Shown here: in pieces, positions 6,431-14,411 of the stretch
Numbering within the stretch: position 1 is the stretch's first letter
How the letters are laid out: each line of letters starts with the position of its first letter
Assembly: GCF_030042015.1 (NCBI RefSeq)
Contig: NZ_JASIAL010000314.1
Span: forward strand, 1 to 14,845
DNA: 14,845 bases
Direction: 5' to 3'
DNA from: Trebonia sp030042015
Lineage (GTDB): Bacteria; Actinomycetota; Actinomycetes; Streptosporangiales; Streptosporangiaceae
Position numbers and translations under genes: made by a program
The notes under the pieces: model-generated
What the model was told of the DNA's origin: nothing
The model's database searches: none
What the model saw: only the letters and a program-made list of their open reading frames with translations

Positions 6431-6480
6431 CCCGGACAGCCGGGCCACGGATGTGGTATCGCGGACTCGCGCCGCATCCG
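6431..6480 (+). promoter_or_regulatory. Two hairpins in the atpI leader
   Basis: CCCGG-ACAG-CCGGG (6431-6444) forms a small stem. It is followed by a larger one, CGGATGTGG (6448-6456) with CCGCATCCG (6472-6480), nine pairs including one G-U. Inside the larger stem, after a three-base TAT bulge, is CGCG-GACT-CGCG (6460-6471). They end 53 bases before the atpI ribosome-binding site. They may stabilise the long atp mRNA or attenuate it; no known riboswitch was recognised. Confidence 0.5.
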
Positions 6481-6544
6481 GGGAAGCTCCGCTGGGACAG
6501 ACCCGCAAGAGCAACGATGCCAACCATCCCTCAGGAGCCGATAG

Positions 6545-6949
6545 ATGATGGCGATCTATGGCCGCGTCGTCAGGCGCGCTGCCGCGCTTACCGCTGTGGT
6601 CGCCGCCGTGACGGTCGCCGTGTGCGCCGCCCTCGGCGGTGGCAAGGGACTGTTCGGCGCGCTGGTCGGGGTGGCGATCGTCACGGCGTTCTTCGGGATC
6701 AGCGTGCTCGTCGTCGGCCGCGCGGCGCGGATCAGCCCGCACGTCATGATGGCCGCGGCCATGATCAGCTACGTAGTCAAGATCATCGGATTCGCGGTCG
6801 TGATGATCCTGCTCGGCAGGTCCACCGCGTTCAACGGCCGGATGCTCGGCTTCACCGCGCTCGTCTGCATCCTGGCCTGGGGCGCGGCGGAGGTCGTCAC
6901 CGCGATAAGGCTCAAGGTCCTGTACGTGGACCCGGACGGGGACCGGTAG
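6545..6949 (+). CDS. atpI: ATP synthase accessory protein I
   Basis: Small membrane protein of the AtpI family; in other bacteria AtpI helps assemble the c-ring of ATP synthase but is not part of the final enzyme. The 134-residue product has four predicted membrane segments (about 10-31, 35-57, 66-90 and 100-122) and ends RLKVLYVDPDGDR. That ending resembles the AtpI proteins encoded just before atpB in other actinomycetes. The Gly-rich GGGKGLFGALVG joins the first two segments. ATG 6545 follows AGGAG (6533-6537) by seven bases; ATG 6548 is a near-equal alternative. It is the first gene after the control region and three bases from the next gene. Sequence conservation in this family is low, so the call rests on position, length and topology. 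Confidence 0.85.
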   Translation: MMAIYGRVVRRAAALTAVVAAVTVAVCAALGGGKGLFGALVGVAIVTAFFGISVLVVGRAARISPHVMMAAAMISYVVKIIGFAVVMILLGRSTAFNGRMLGFTALVCILAWGAAEVVTAIRLKVLYVDPDGDR

Positions 6950-6952
6950 GGC

Positions 6953-7294
6953 GTGAGTGGCGTGACCGTGCGCGACCGGCGGGACAGCAGGCCGGACTCC
7001 AGCGTCGAGGCGCAAAGCCGTGCCCTCGGGCTGAACATCGGCTGGACGGTGTTCAGCTACATGCTCAGCGGCATGGCCGCGTACGGGGGCATCGGCTGGC
7101 TCATCGGGCGCGCGGTGCACGTGTCGATGCTGTTCCCGATCGGCATGCTGGTCGGGCTCGCGATCTCGGTCGGCTGGATCATCTGGCGGTACGGCAGATC
7201 GGGCGCGCAGGCAACGCCGGGCGCGCAGGCAACGTCCGGCACGGCGGCAACGCCGCGCACGTCCGGCACGACGCGGACGACGGGCATGCCGTGA
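6953..7294 (+). CDS. AtpZ/AtpI-like membrane protein of the ATP synthase operon
   Basis: A 113-residue protein with a charged N-terminus (RDRRDSRPDSS) and two membrane segments (about 30-51 and 58-79). They flank GGIGWLIGRAVHVSMLFPIG, which fits the Gly-rich signature of the small AtpZ-like family (ATPase_gene1) found at the start of many atp operons. Family members have been linked to ATP synthase assembly or Mg2+ supply; the role here is inferred from position. After the second segment comes a 33-residue Ala/Thr/Gly-rich tail made of short repeats. GTG 6953 is only one base from AGGG (6948-6951), whereas GTG 6962 is ten bases away; the true start could be 6962. The stop overlaps the GTG of a possible mini-ORF at 7291. 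Confidence 0.8.
   Translation: MSGVTVRDRRDSRPDSSVEAQSRALGLNIGWTVFSYMLSGMAAYGGIGWLIGRAVHVSMLFPIGMLVGLAISVGWIIWRYGRSGAQATPGAQATSGTAATPRTSGTTRTTGMP
7201..7254 (+). repeat. 18-base tandem repeats in the AtpZ-like gene tail
   Basis: GGGCGCGCAGGCAACGCC (7201-7218) is followed by a copy with one change (7219-7236) and a degenerate third unit (7237-7254). The unit is six codons, so the frame is kept. The copies encode Gly-Ala-Gln-Ala-Thr-type peptides in the hydrophilic C-terminal tail. Confidence 0.8.
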
Positions 7295-7392
7295 GCGGGG
7301 ACGCGGACACAGACATGGAGACGGGGATGAGCGCGGCAAGCCGGCGCGCGAGCCACCGGAGGGGAATTCCCCGAGAGGAGACAAGCCGGTGA
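7291..7392 (+). CDS. Possible 33-codon mini-ORF linking the AtpZ-like gene to atpB
   Basis: The frame opens with GTG 7291, which overlaps the TGA of the preceding gene (7292-7294), and closes with TGA 7390-7392, which overlaps the GTG of atpB (7389). Inside it, ATG 7327 lies six bases after GGAG (7317-7320) and would give a 21-residue Arg/Ser-rich peptide starting MSAASRRASHRRG. The arrangement would couple translation across the gap. The peptide matches no family I know and may be chance: high-GC DNA leaves many frames open, and the atpB ribosome-binding site lies within it. Confidence 0.2.
   Translation: MSGDADTDMETGMSAASRRASHRRGIPREETSR
7361..7372. promoter_or_regulatory. Palindrome GGGGAATTCCCC before atpB
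   Basis: A perfect 12-base palindrome ends three bases before AGGAG (7376-7380), the atpB ribosome-binding site. It could be a protein-binding site, or in RNA a dimerisation or weak structure element near the start of atpB. As RNA the single-copy hairpin would have almost no loop. Function unknown. Confidence 0.4.
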
Positions 7393-8186
7393 CTGGTGTC
7401 GTCGCGGCAGCCGACTGCCACATCTTCAGCGGATGCGGCTTCCCCGCCCCGGGCCTGCAGGACTTCATCTGGACGCCGTTCTTCACGGTCGGCCAGTTCA
7501 GCTTCACCAAGCCGATGCTGCTCGCGATCGTCGCGGCACTCGTGGTGATCGTGTTCTTCTGGCTGGCGTTCCGCAAGCCCAAGCTGATCCCGGGGCGGAT
7601 GCAGAGCCTCGGCGAGATGGCCATCCTGGCCGTGCGGGACCAGATCCTGCGGCCGTCGCTTGGCAGGAAGGGGGACTCCTACCTGCCGTTCCTTGTGTCG
7701 CTGTTCTTCTTCATCTACATCATGAACGTGATGGAGCTGATCCCGGTCTTCCAGTTCCCCGTCACGTCCCGGATCGGCTTCGTGTGGCCGATGGTGTTCA
7801 CCGTCTATTTCGTCTACCTGTACCTGGGCTTCAGGCACCAGGGTGCCTGGGGTTACATCAGGAACATGATCCCGCCGGGCGTGCCGTGGCCGATCTACAT
7901 CATCCTGGTGCCAGTCGAACTGCTCAGGTTCTTCATCTTCCAGCCGTTCACGCTTGGCGTCCGGCTGTTCGGGAACATGTTCGCCGGCCACCTGCTGCTG
8001 ACGATCTTCACGCTCGCGACGTGGTACCTGCTGAGCCTGTCCGTCGGCCTGCTGTACGCCGCGGGGTCCTTCGCGCTCGCGATCTTCGTCTTCGTGCTCG
8101 AGACCCTGGTCACGCTGCTTCAGGCGTTTATCTTCACCACGCTGACCGCCACGTACATCGCGTCCTCCGTGGAGCCAGCTCACTAG
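7389..8186 (+). CDS. atpB: ATP synthase Fo subunit a
   Basis: Membrane subunit that forms the two proton half-channels against the c-ring. The 265-residue product has several hydrophobic segments and the family core ELLRFFIFQPFTLGVRLFGN, whose Arg192 matches the essential channel arginine (Arg210 in E. coli). The next membrane helix has VLETLVTLLQAFIFTTLTATYI. By alignment, the E. coli Glu219/His245 pair appears here as His201 and Glu238. This exchange is known in other species and should keep the pathway working. GTG 7389 follows AGGAG (7376-7380) by eight bases. The first 25 residues, with two cysteines (CHIFSGCG), are outside the core. The gene starts 94 bases after the AtpZ-like gene, possibly coupled through the mini-ORF between them. 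Confidence 0.97.
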   Translation: MTGVVAAADCHIFSGCGFPAPGLQDFIWTPFFTVGQFSFTKPMLLAIVAALVVIVFFWLAFRKPKLIPGRMQSLGEMAILAVRDQILRPSLGRKGDSYLPFLVSLFFFIYIMNVMELIPVFQFPVTSRIGFVWPMVFTVYFVYLYLGFRHQGAWGYIRNMIPPGVPWPIYIILVPVELLRFFIFQPFTLGVRLFGNMFAGHLLLTIFTLATWYLLSLSVGLLYAAGSFALAIFVFVLETLVTLLQAFIFTTLTATYIASSVEPAH

Positions 8187-8262
8187 CCCGCCCGAGTTCC
8201 CAACCGACCACGAGTTTCCCGTCAAAGGGCCCACCGGGGCCGCAACGTAAAGGAATGAGTAA

Positions 8263-8511
8263 ATGTCAGCAATCGCCGCTACTCTCGCCGCCACACAGAC
8301 GCTGAGCATCAACATCGGCGCCGTCGGCTACGGTCTGGCCGCGATCGGCCCCGGCATCGGCATCGGCCTGGTGTTCGGCCACGCGATCGAGGCCATGGCC
8401 AGGCAGCCGGAGGCCACCGGCCGCATCTCCCTGTACATGTGGATCGGCTTCTCGCTCACCGAGGCGCTCGCCCTGATCGGCCTCGTGGCGCCGTTCATCT
8501 TCAAGTACTGA
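8263..8511 (+). CDS. atpE: ATP synthase Fo subunit c
   Basis: Proteolipid that forms the proton-driven rotor ring. The 82-residue hairpin has helix 1 with the Gly-X-Gly ladder IGPGIGIGLVFG (28-39), which packs the ring, the polar loop Arg-Gln-Pro (47-49) that contacts F1, and helix 2 with the proton-carrying Glu67 in FSLTEALALIGLV. The residues around Glu67 give no sign of the sodium-binding type, so proton coupling is expected. ATG 8263 follows AAAGGA (8249-8254) by eight bases, one of the best ribosome-binding sites in the operon. That fits the need for about ten copies per enzyme. A 76-base gap separates it from atpB, longer than most gaps in the operon. This is the target of bedaquiline in mycobacteria; sensitivity here cannot be judged. 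Confidence 0.98.
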   Translation: MSAIAATLAATQTLSINIGAVGYGLAAIGPGIGIGLVFGHAIEAMARQPEATGRISLYMWIGFSLTEALALIGLVAPFIFKY

Positions 8512-8537
8512 CGCGCCGTCAAGGAAGTGAGCGCACG

Positions 8538-9092
8538 ATGACGCACCTCGCCGACGCCGTGGCGTCGTACAACCCGCTGCTCCCCTCGTGGCCCGAGTTC
8601 GTCGTCGGCACGATCCTCTTCTTCTTGGTGTTCGGCTTCCTCGCCAAGATCGGACTGCCGCGGATCATGAAGACGCTCGAGGAGCGTCATGACGCGATCG
8701 AGGGCGGCATCAACCGGGCCGACGAGGCCCAGGCCGAGGCGGAACGGGTGCTGCAGCAGTACCGCGCGCAGCTCGACGACGCCAGGCACGAGGCCGCGCG
8801 GATGCGCGAGGAGGCCAGGGAGCAGGGCGCGCAGATCATCGCCGAGATGCGCGAGCGCGCCGAAGCGGAGGCGCGGCGGATCACCGAGGCGGCGCAGGCC
8901 CAGATCGAGGCCGAACGGCAGCAGGCGCTTGCCTCGCTGCGCGCTGAAGTCGGCAGCCTCGCCACCGAGCTGGCCAGCCGCATCGTCGGTGAGTCGCTCG
9001 CCGACACGGCGCGGCAGAGCCGGATGGTCGACCGCTTCCTCGCCGATCTTGAGCAGCAGGGCGCCCGCGTGCGAGCGGGGGCCAGGCGGTAA
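8538..9092 (+). CDS. atpF: ATP synthase Fo subunit b
   Basis: Peripheral stalk subunit that holds F1 against rotor torque. The 184-residue product has one membrane segment near the N-terminus (about 21-38, VVGTILFFLVFGFLAKIG) followed by a long charged, Ala/Glu/Arg-rich helix (about 45-175) typical of the b dimer coiled coil. The frame is open upstream, but ATG 8538 is the start that gives the usual short periplasmic N-terminus (MTHLADAVASYNPLLPSW); AAGGAAG (8521-8527) lies ten bases before it. It ends TAATG, so its stop overlaps the atpH start by one base. It is a separate b subunit, not the b-delta fusion arrangement known from mycobacteria. Confidence 0.96.
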   Translation: MTHLADAVASYNPLLPSWPEFVVGTILFFLVFGFLAKIGLPRIMKTLEERHDAIEGGINRADEAQAEAERVLQQYRAQLDDARHEAARMREEAREQGAQIIAEMRERAEAEARRITEAAQAQIEAERQQALASLRAEVGSLATELASRIVGESLADTARQSRMVDRFLADLEQQGARVRAGARR

Positions 9093-9901
9093 TGCGCGGC
9101 GCCAGCAGGGCCTCGTACGGCGAGCTCAGGGAGCACCTGGACGCCGCCGTGACGAGCGCCGTCATCGCCGAGCTGACGGGCGACGAGCTGTTCGCCGTCG
9201 TCCGGCTGCTCGACGCCGAGCACGGGCTGCGGCGGGCGCTCGCCGACCCCACCAAGCCGTCCCACGAGAAGGACGCGGTGGCGCGGCGGCTGCTGCACGG
9301 CAGGGTGTCGGCGGGGACCGAGGACGTGGTCGCGGCGGCCGCGGCGGCCCGCTGGGCGAGCCCGGGCGACATGGCCGACGCGATCGAGCAGCTGGCGATC
9401 GAGGCGCTCACGCTGTCCGCGCAGCTCGGCGGTACGCTGGATGACCTAGAGGACGACCTGTTCAGGTTCGGCCGGGTCGTATCCGGTCAGCCTGGCCTGC
9501 GGACGGCACTGACCGGGCCCGCGGGCGCGGGCGCCAAGCAGTCCCTGCTGGCGGACCTGCTCGGGGGCAAGGTCAGCTCGCCGTCGCTGAGCCTCATCAC
9601 GCAGGTGCTGACCCACCCGCGCGGCCGGTCGCCGCAGGCGGCGCTCGACCTTTGCGCGCTCATCGCGGCTCGGCGGCGGGAGCAGCTCATCGCGGTGGTG
9701 CACGTCGCCGCCGAGCTCACCGCGGCGCAGCGCAGGAGGCTGGCGGCGACCCTCGCCGCAGCCTACGGCCAGGGAGTACACATCAATGTCGTGCACGATC
9801 CGGCGGTCATAGGTGGCATGTCCGTCCAGATCGGGGATGAGCTAATGGACGGGACCGCGGCCAGCCGCCTGGCCGCGGTCCGGCGCAGGCTCGCGGGCTG
9901 A
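9092..9901 (+). CDS. atpH: ATP synthase F1 subunit delta
   Basis: Links the top of the alpha3-beta3 hexamer to the b-subunit stalk. The 269-residue product is the long actinobacterial type (E. coli delta is about 177). It has an Ala-rich helical N-terminal part and the family's OSCP-like C-terminal region, with REQLIAVVHVAAELTAAQRRRL, then VHDPAVIGGMSVQIGDELMDGT and a basic end (AAVRRRLAG). The last two segments are the most diagnostic. ATG 9092 shares a base with the atpF stop codon and has no distinct ribosome-binding site beyond GAGCGGGG about ten bases upstream, so translation probably depends on atpF. A perfect hairpin starts directly after its stop codon. Confidence 0.95.
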   Translation: MRGASRASYGELREHLDAAVTSAVIAELTGDELFAVVRLLDAEHGLRRALADPTKPSHEKDAVARRLLHGRVSAGTEDVVAAAAAARWASPGDMADAIEQLAIEALTLSAQLGGTLDDLEDDLFRFGRVVSGQPGLRTALTGPAGAGAKQSLLADLLGGKVSSPSLSLITQVLTHPRGRSPQAALDLCALIAARRREQLIAVVHVAAELTAAQRRRLAATLAAAYGQGVHINVVHDPAVIGGMSVQIGDELMDGTAASRLAAVRRRLAG

Positions 9902-9925
9902 CTCGGCCGGCATGAGCCGGCCGAG
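9902..9925 (+). other. Perfect hairpin between atpH and atpA
   Basis: CTCGGCCGGC (9902-9911), loop ATGA, GCCGGCCGAG (9916-9925): a 10-base-pair stem starting at the first base after the atpH stop and ending 24 bases before the atpA start. No T-run follows. Inside an operon it is more likely an mRNA-processing, stabilising or partial-termination element than a full terminator, and could help set the higher F1 dose of alpha. Confidence 0.6.
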
Positions 9926-9949
9926 GCATTAACGAACGGAATGGGGAAG

Positions 9950-11614
9950 ATGGCGGAGCTGACAATCCGGCCGGATGAGATCCGCGACGCGCTGGCGCGG
10001 TTCGTCGAAGACTACGAGCCAGCGGGTGTCGCGCTTGAAGAGGTCGGCACGGTCGTCGAGTGCGGCGACGGCATCGCCCGGGTCGAGGGGCTGCCCTCGG
10101 CCATGGCGAACGAGCTTCTTGAGTTCGAGAACGGGGTCCGCGGCATCGCGCTGAACCTGGACGTGCGCGAGATCGGTGTCGTCATCCTCGGCGAGTTCGC
10201 CGGCATCGAGGAGGGGCAGCGGGTGCGCCGTACCGGCGAGGTGCTGTCCGTCCCGGTCGGTGACGCGTTCCTCGGCCGCATGGTCGGCCCGCTCGGCGAG
10301 CCGCTTGACGGCCTCGGCGACATCACCGGCACCGTGCTGCGCCCGCTCGAGGTGCAGGCACCGTCGGTGGTGCAGCGGCAGCCGGTTAAGGAGCCGCTGC
10401 AGACCGGGATCAAGGCGATCGACGCGATGACCGCGATCGGCCGGGGCCAGCGGCAGCTGATCATCGGCGACCGGCAGACCGGCAAGACCGCGATCGCGAT
10501 CGACGCGATCATCAACCAGAAGGACAACTGGGAGTCCGGCGACCCGGTCCGCCAGGTGCGCTGCATCTACGTCGCGGTCGGCCAGAAGGGCTCGACGATC
10601 GCCGCGGTCAGGCAGTCGCTCCAGGACGCCGGGGCGATGAAGTACACGACGATCGTGGCCGCGCCCGCCGCGGACCCCGCGGGCTACAAGTACATCGCCC
10701 CCTACACGGGAAGCGCGATCGGCCAGTACTGGATGTACGCGGGCAAGCACGCGCTGATCGTCTTCGACGACCTGTCCAAGCAGGCGGACGCCTACCGGGC
10801 CATCTCCCTGCTGCTGCGCCGCCCGCCCGGCCGCGAGGCCTACCCGGGCGACGTCTTCTACCTGCACTCCCGGCTGCTTGAGCGGTGCGCGAAGCTGTCC
10901 GACGAGATGGGCGGCGGCTCGCTGACCGGCCTGCCGATCGTCGAGACCAAGGCCAACGACATCTCGGCTTACATCCCCACGAACGTGATCTCGATCACCG
11001 ACGGGCAGATCTTCCTGGAGACCGACCTGTTCAACTCAGGTGTCCGCCCCGCCATCAACGTCGGCCAGTCGGTGTCCCGGGTCGGTGGCGCCGCGCAGAT
11101 CAGGGCGATGAAGAAGGTCGCGGGAACCCTGCGGCTCTCGCTGTCCCAGTACCGTGACCTGGAGGCGTTCGCGGCCTTCGCGTCGGACCTGGATGCCGCT
11201 TCCCGGGCGCAGCTCGAGCGCGGCGCGCGGCTCGTCGAGCTGCTCAAGCAGTCGCAGTACGCGCCGTTCCCCGTCGAGGAGGAGGTCGTCTCGATCTGGG
11301 CGGGCACCACGGGCCAGCTCGACGACGTCCCCTTGGAGGATGTCCGCCGGTTCGAGTCCGAGTTCCTTGACTACCTGCGCCGCGAGCACGGCGGCGCCCT
11401 CGCCGCGATCAGGGAGACCAGGGACCTGTCCGACGACACGGTGACCGCGCTGCAGGACGCGGTCGGCCAGTTCCGCCGGGCCTTCGAGGTGACCGGCGGG
11501 CAGCTGCTCACCAGCGACGAGCCCGAGCCCCCGGTGTCCGCCCTCGGCGAGCACGAGCACGGCCAGGAGTCGGTCCCCAGGTACGAGCAGCCAGCCGCGA
11601 CGACGAGCGAGTAG
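9950..11614 (+). CDS. atpA: ATP synthase F1 subunit alpha
   Basis: Non-catalytic nucleotide-binding subunit alternating with beta in the F1 hexamer. The 554-residue product has the N-terminal barrel (EVGTVVECGDGIARVEGLP), the P-loop GDRQTGKT at 173-180, the segment HALIVFDDLSKQADAYR, and SVSRVGGAAQIRAMKKVAGTL with the arginine finger that reaches the beta catalytic site. The last 35 or so residues are an acidic, Pro/Glu-rich extension. Mycobacterial alpha also has a C-terminal extension, reported to limit ATP hydrolysis; the same role here is only an inference. ATG 9950 gives MAELTIRPDEIRD, as in relatives; ATG 9941 lies directly against ACGGA (9936-9940), which is nine bases from 9950. The atpG start is five bases after the stop. 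Confidence 0.97.
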   Translation: MAELTIRPDEIRDALARFVEDYEPAGVALEEVGTVVECGDGIARVEGLPSAMANELLEFENGVRGIALNLDVREIGVVILGEFAGIEEGQRVRRTGEVLSVPVGDAFLGRMVGPLGEPLDGLGDITGTVLRPLEVQAPSVVQRQPVKEPLQTGIKAIDAMTAIGRGQRQLIIGDRQTGKTAIAIDAIINQKDNWESGDPVRQVRCIYVAVGQKGSTIAAVRQSLQDAGAMKYTTIVAAPAADPAGYKYIAPYTGSAIGQYWMYAGKHALIVFDDLSKQADAYRAISLLLRRPPGREAYPGDVFYLHSRLLERCAKLSDEMGGGSLTGLPIVETKANDISAYIPTNVISITDGQIFLETDLFNSGVRPAINVGQSVSRVGGAAQIRAMKKVAGTLRLSLSQYRDLEAFAAFASDLDAASRAQLERGARLVELLKQSQYAPFPVEEEVVSIWAGTTGQLDDVPLEDVRRFESEFLDYLRREHGGALAAIRETRDLSDDTVTALQDAVGQFRRAFEVTGGQLLTSDEPEPPVSALGEHEHGQESVPRYEQPAATTSE

Positions 11615-11619
11615 CGGCC

Positions 11620-12531
11620 ATGGGAGCACAGCTTCGCGCGGTCCGGGCGCGGATCAGGGCGGTCAAGTCGATCGGCAAGATCACCCGCGCCCAGGAGCTG
11701 ATCGCGTCGTCGCGGATCGTGCGGGCGCAGCAGCGGATGCGCGCCGCCGAGCCGTACGCGCGCGAGCTCACCCAGGCGGTGGAAGCGGTGGTGAGCCGGT
11801 CGTCGTCGGTCAGCCACCCGATGATCACCGAGCCGGAGACCTTCTCGCGCGCGGCGATGCTGATCCTCACCAGCGACAGCGGCTTCTGCGGCGCGTACAA
11901 CGCCAACGTGCTGCGCGAGGCGGCAAGGCTCCGCGAGCGCAACAACGAGAACCGGATCACGACCACCAGCTACGTGGCCGGCCGCAAGGGCATCGCGTGG
12001 CACCGCTTCCGCGAGCTGGCCACCGCGAGGGAGTGGAGCGGCTTTTCCGCCCAGCCGGCCTACGCCGACGCCGAGGCGGTGGCCGCGGCGGTGCTCGAGG
12101 CATTCGAGACGCCCACGGCCGAGGGCGGCGTCGACGAGATCTACCTCGTCTCGACCGAGTTTGTCTCGATGCTGACCCAGCGCCCGTCGGTCCGGCGGCT
12201 GCTGCCGATGGAGATCGAGGACAAGCCCGGCGCGCGGCCGGGCGGGCCGCTGCCCTCGTACGAGTTCGAGCCGTCCACGGACGTGGTGCTTGACGCGCTG
12301 CTGCCGCAGTACGTGGCCAGCCGGATCTACTACGCCATGCTGGAGGCGGCGGCCTCCGAGCTGGCGGCGCGGCGGCGCGCGATGAAGGCAGCAACGGACA
12401 ACGCGAACGACTTGCTAGACCGGCTCACCCGGGAGGCGAACAACGCCAGGCAGGCCGAGATCACCCAGGAAATCAGCGAAATCGTCGGCGGTGCGAACGC
12501 GCTCGCTGAGGCGAACGCAGGGAGTGAGTAA
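11620..12531 (+). CDS. atpG: ATP synthase F1 subunit gamma
   Basis: Central shaft that turns inside alpha3-beta3 and couples proton flow to catalysis. The 303-residue product has the N-terminal helix MGAQLRAVRARIRAVKSIGK followed by ITRAQELIASSRIVRAQQRM. The middle Rossmann-like part has LILTSDSGFCGAYNANVLRE. The C-terminal helix SRIYYAMLEAAASELAARRR is followed by TDNANDLLDRLTREANNARQ. Gln25 stands where E. coli gamma has Met23, a position that affects coupling and contacts the beta DELSEED loop. Compared with E. coli gamma (about 286) it is slightly longer. ATG 11620 lies five bases after the atpA stop with only a weak upstream GGAG-like signal, so coupling to atpA is likely. Confidence 0.96.
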   Translation: MGAQLRAVRARIRAVKSIGKITRAQELIASSRIVRAQQRMRAAEPYARELTQAVEAVVSRSSSVSHPMITEPETFSRAAMLILTSDSGFCGAYNANVLREAARLRERNNENRITTTSYVAGRKGIAWHRFRELATAREWSGFSAQPAYADAEAVAAAVLEAFETPTAEGGVDEIYLVSTEFVSMLTQRPSVRRLLPMEIEDKPGARPGGPLPSYEFEPSTDVVLDALLPQYVASRIYYAMLEAAASELAARRRAMKAATDNANDLLDRLTREANNARQAEITQEISEIVGGANALAEANAGSE

Positions 12532-12537
12532 CAGACC

Positions 12538-13988
<1,451 letters not shown>

Positions 13989-13992
<4 letters not shown>

Positions 13993-14399
13993 CGCTGCAC
14001 GTGGAGCTGCTGATGCCGGACCGCAAGCTGTGGTCCGGCGAGGCCGGCCTGGTCATCGCGAAGACCCTGGACGGCGACATCGGCGTCCAGACCGGGCACT
14101 CCCCCGTGTTCGGCATCCTCTCCCCGGGCAGCCTGGTGCGCATCCGCGAGGTGCCAGGGGACGACAACCCGGGCGACGTGGTGCGGGCCGCGGTGCGGGA
14201 CGGGTTCCTGTCCGTGACGGACAACCGGGTGTCGATCCTCGCCTCCGTGGGCCAGCTCGCCGGCGACGTGGACGTCACCGCCGCGCGCGCCGATCTCGAC
14301 GCGGCGACGGCGGAGGCCGGCTCGCAGGCCGCCGCCGATGAGTCGACCGAGGTCAGGTACGCGCGGGCCCGGCTGCGGGCCGTCGGCGAACAGGCCTGA
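13989..14399 (+). CDS. atpC: ATP synthase F1 subunit epsilon
   Basis: Links the gamma shaft to the c-ring and can restrain ATP hydrolysis. The 136-residue product has the N-terminal beta-sandwich (TLHVELLMPDRKLWSGEAGL, then DGDIGVQTGHSPVFGILSPG) and a C-terminal helical pair (TAARADLDAATAEAGSQAAA and YARARLRAVGEQA). The frame is open further upstream inside atpD, but GTG 13989 gives the normal start; AAGGAG (13972-13977) and TGGAG (13979-13983) lie 11 and 5 bases before it. It overlaps atpD by four bases, so the two are probably translated in step. The second half of the helical region is Ala-rich and slightly longer than in many relatives. Confidence 0.95.
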
Positions 14400-14411
14400 C
14401 GCGGAGCGGGG

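Larger units (their letters stand above)
6043..6544 (+). promoter_or_regulatory. Control region of the ATP synthase operon
   Basis: This 502-base stretch between rfe and atpI holds no convincing gene. From left to right it contains a G/C-rich stretch, a hairpin terminator (6101-6131), a pair of direct repeats (6251-6294), an A/T-richer stretch (about 6313-6425) with a CRP-type palindrome (6361-6382) and a weak promoter candidate, two leader hairpins (6431-6480), and the atpI ribosome-binding site AGGAG (6533-6537). The base composition, the terminator before it and the ATP synthase genes after it all suggest the main atp promoter lies here. The start of transcription cannot be fixed by eye. 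Confidence 0.7.

Noticed and set aside
6178..6477. Minus-strand frame of 99 codons in the atp control region
   Set aside because: No family resemblance and it would read through the CRP-type palindrome and leader hairpins. A divergent small gene cannot be excluded, but nothing supports one.
7195..7290. CRISPR-like short repeats
   Set aside because: The repeats are contiguous, in frame and without unique spacers; they encode a Gly-Ala-Thr tail.
6451..7392. Plus-strand frame of 313 codons across atpI and the AtpZ-like gene
   Set aside because: Arg-rich out-of-frame translation of two genes that show clear membrane segments in their own frames. Only its last 33 codons (7291-7392) are kept as a doubtful mini-ORF.
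8187..8262. Hairpin or promoter in the atpB-atpE gap
   Set aside because: Only short G/C pairings around GGGCCC were seen, with no convincing stem or -35/-10 pair. The good ribosome-binding site is enough to explain strong atpE expression.
7179..8315. Long minus-strand frame opposite atpB and adjoining DNA
   Set aside because: Charge-rich translation (Arg, Asp, Glu, Gln, His) with no domain, opposite a clear subunit a gene; a high-GC shadow.
9929..10867. Minus-strand frame (312 codons) opposite atpA
   Set aside because: Shadow of atpA; no domain and biased composition.
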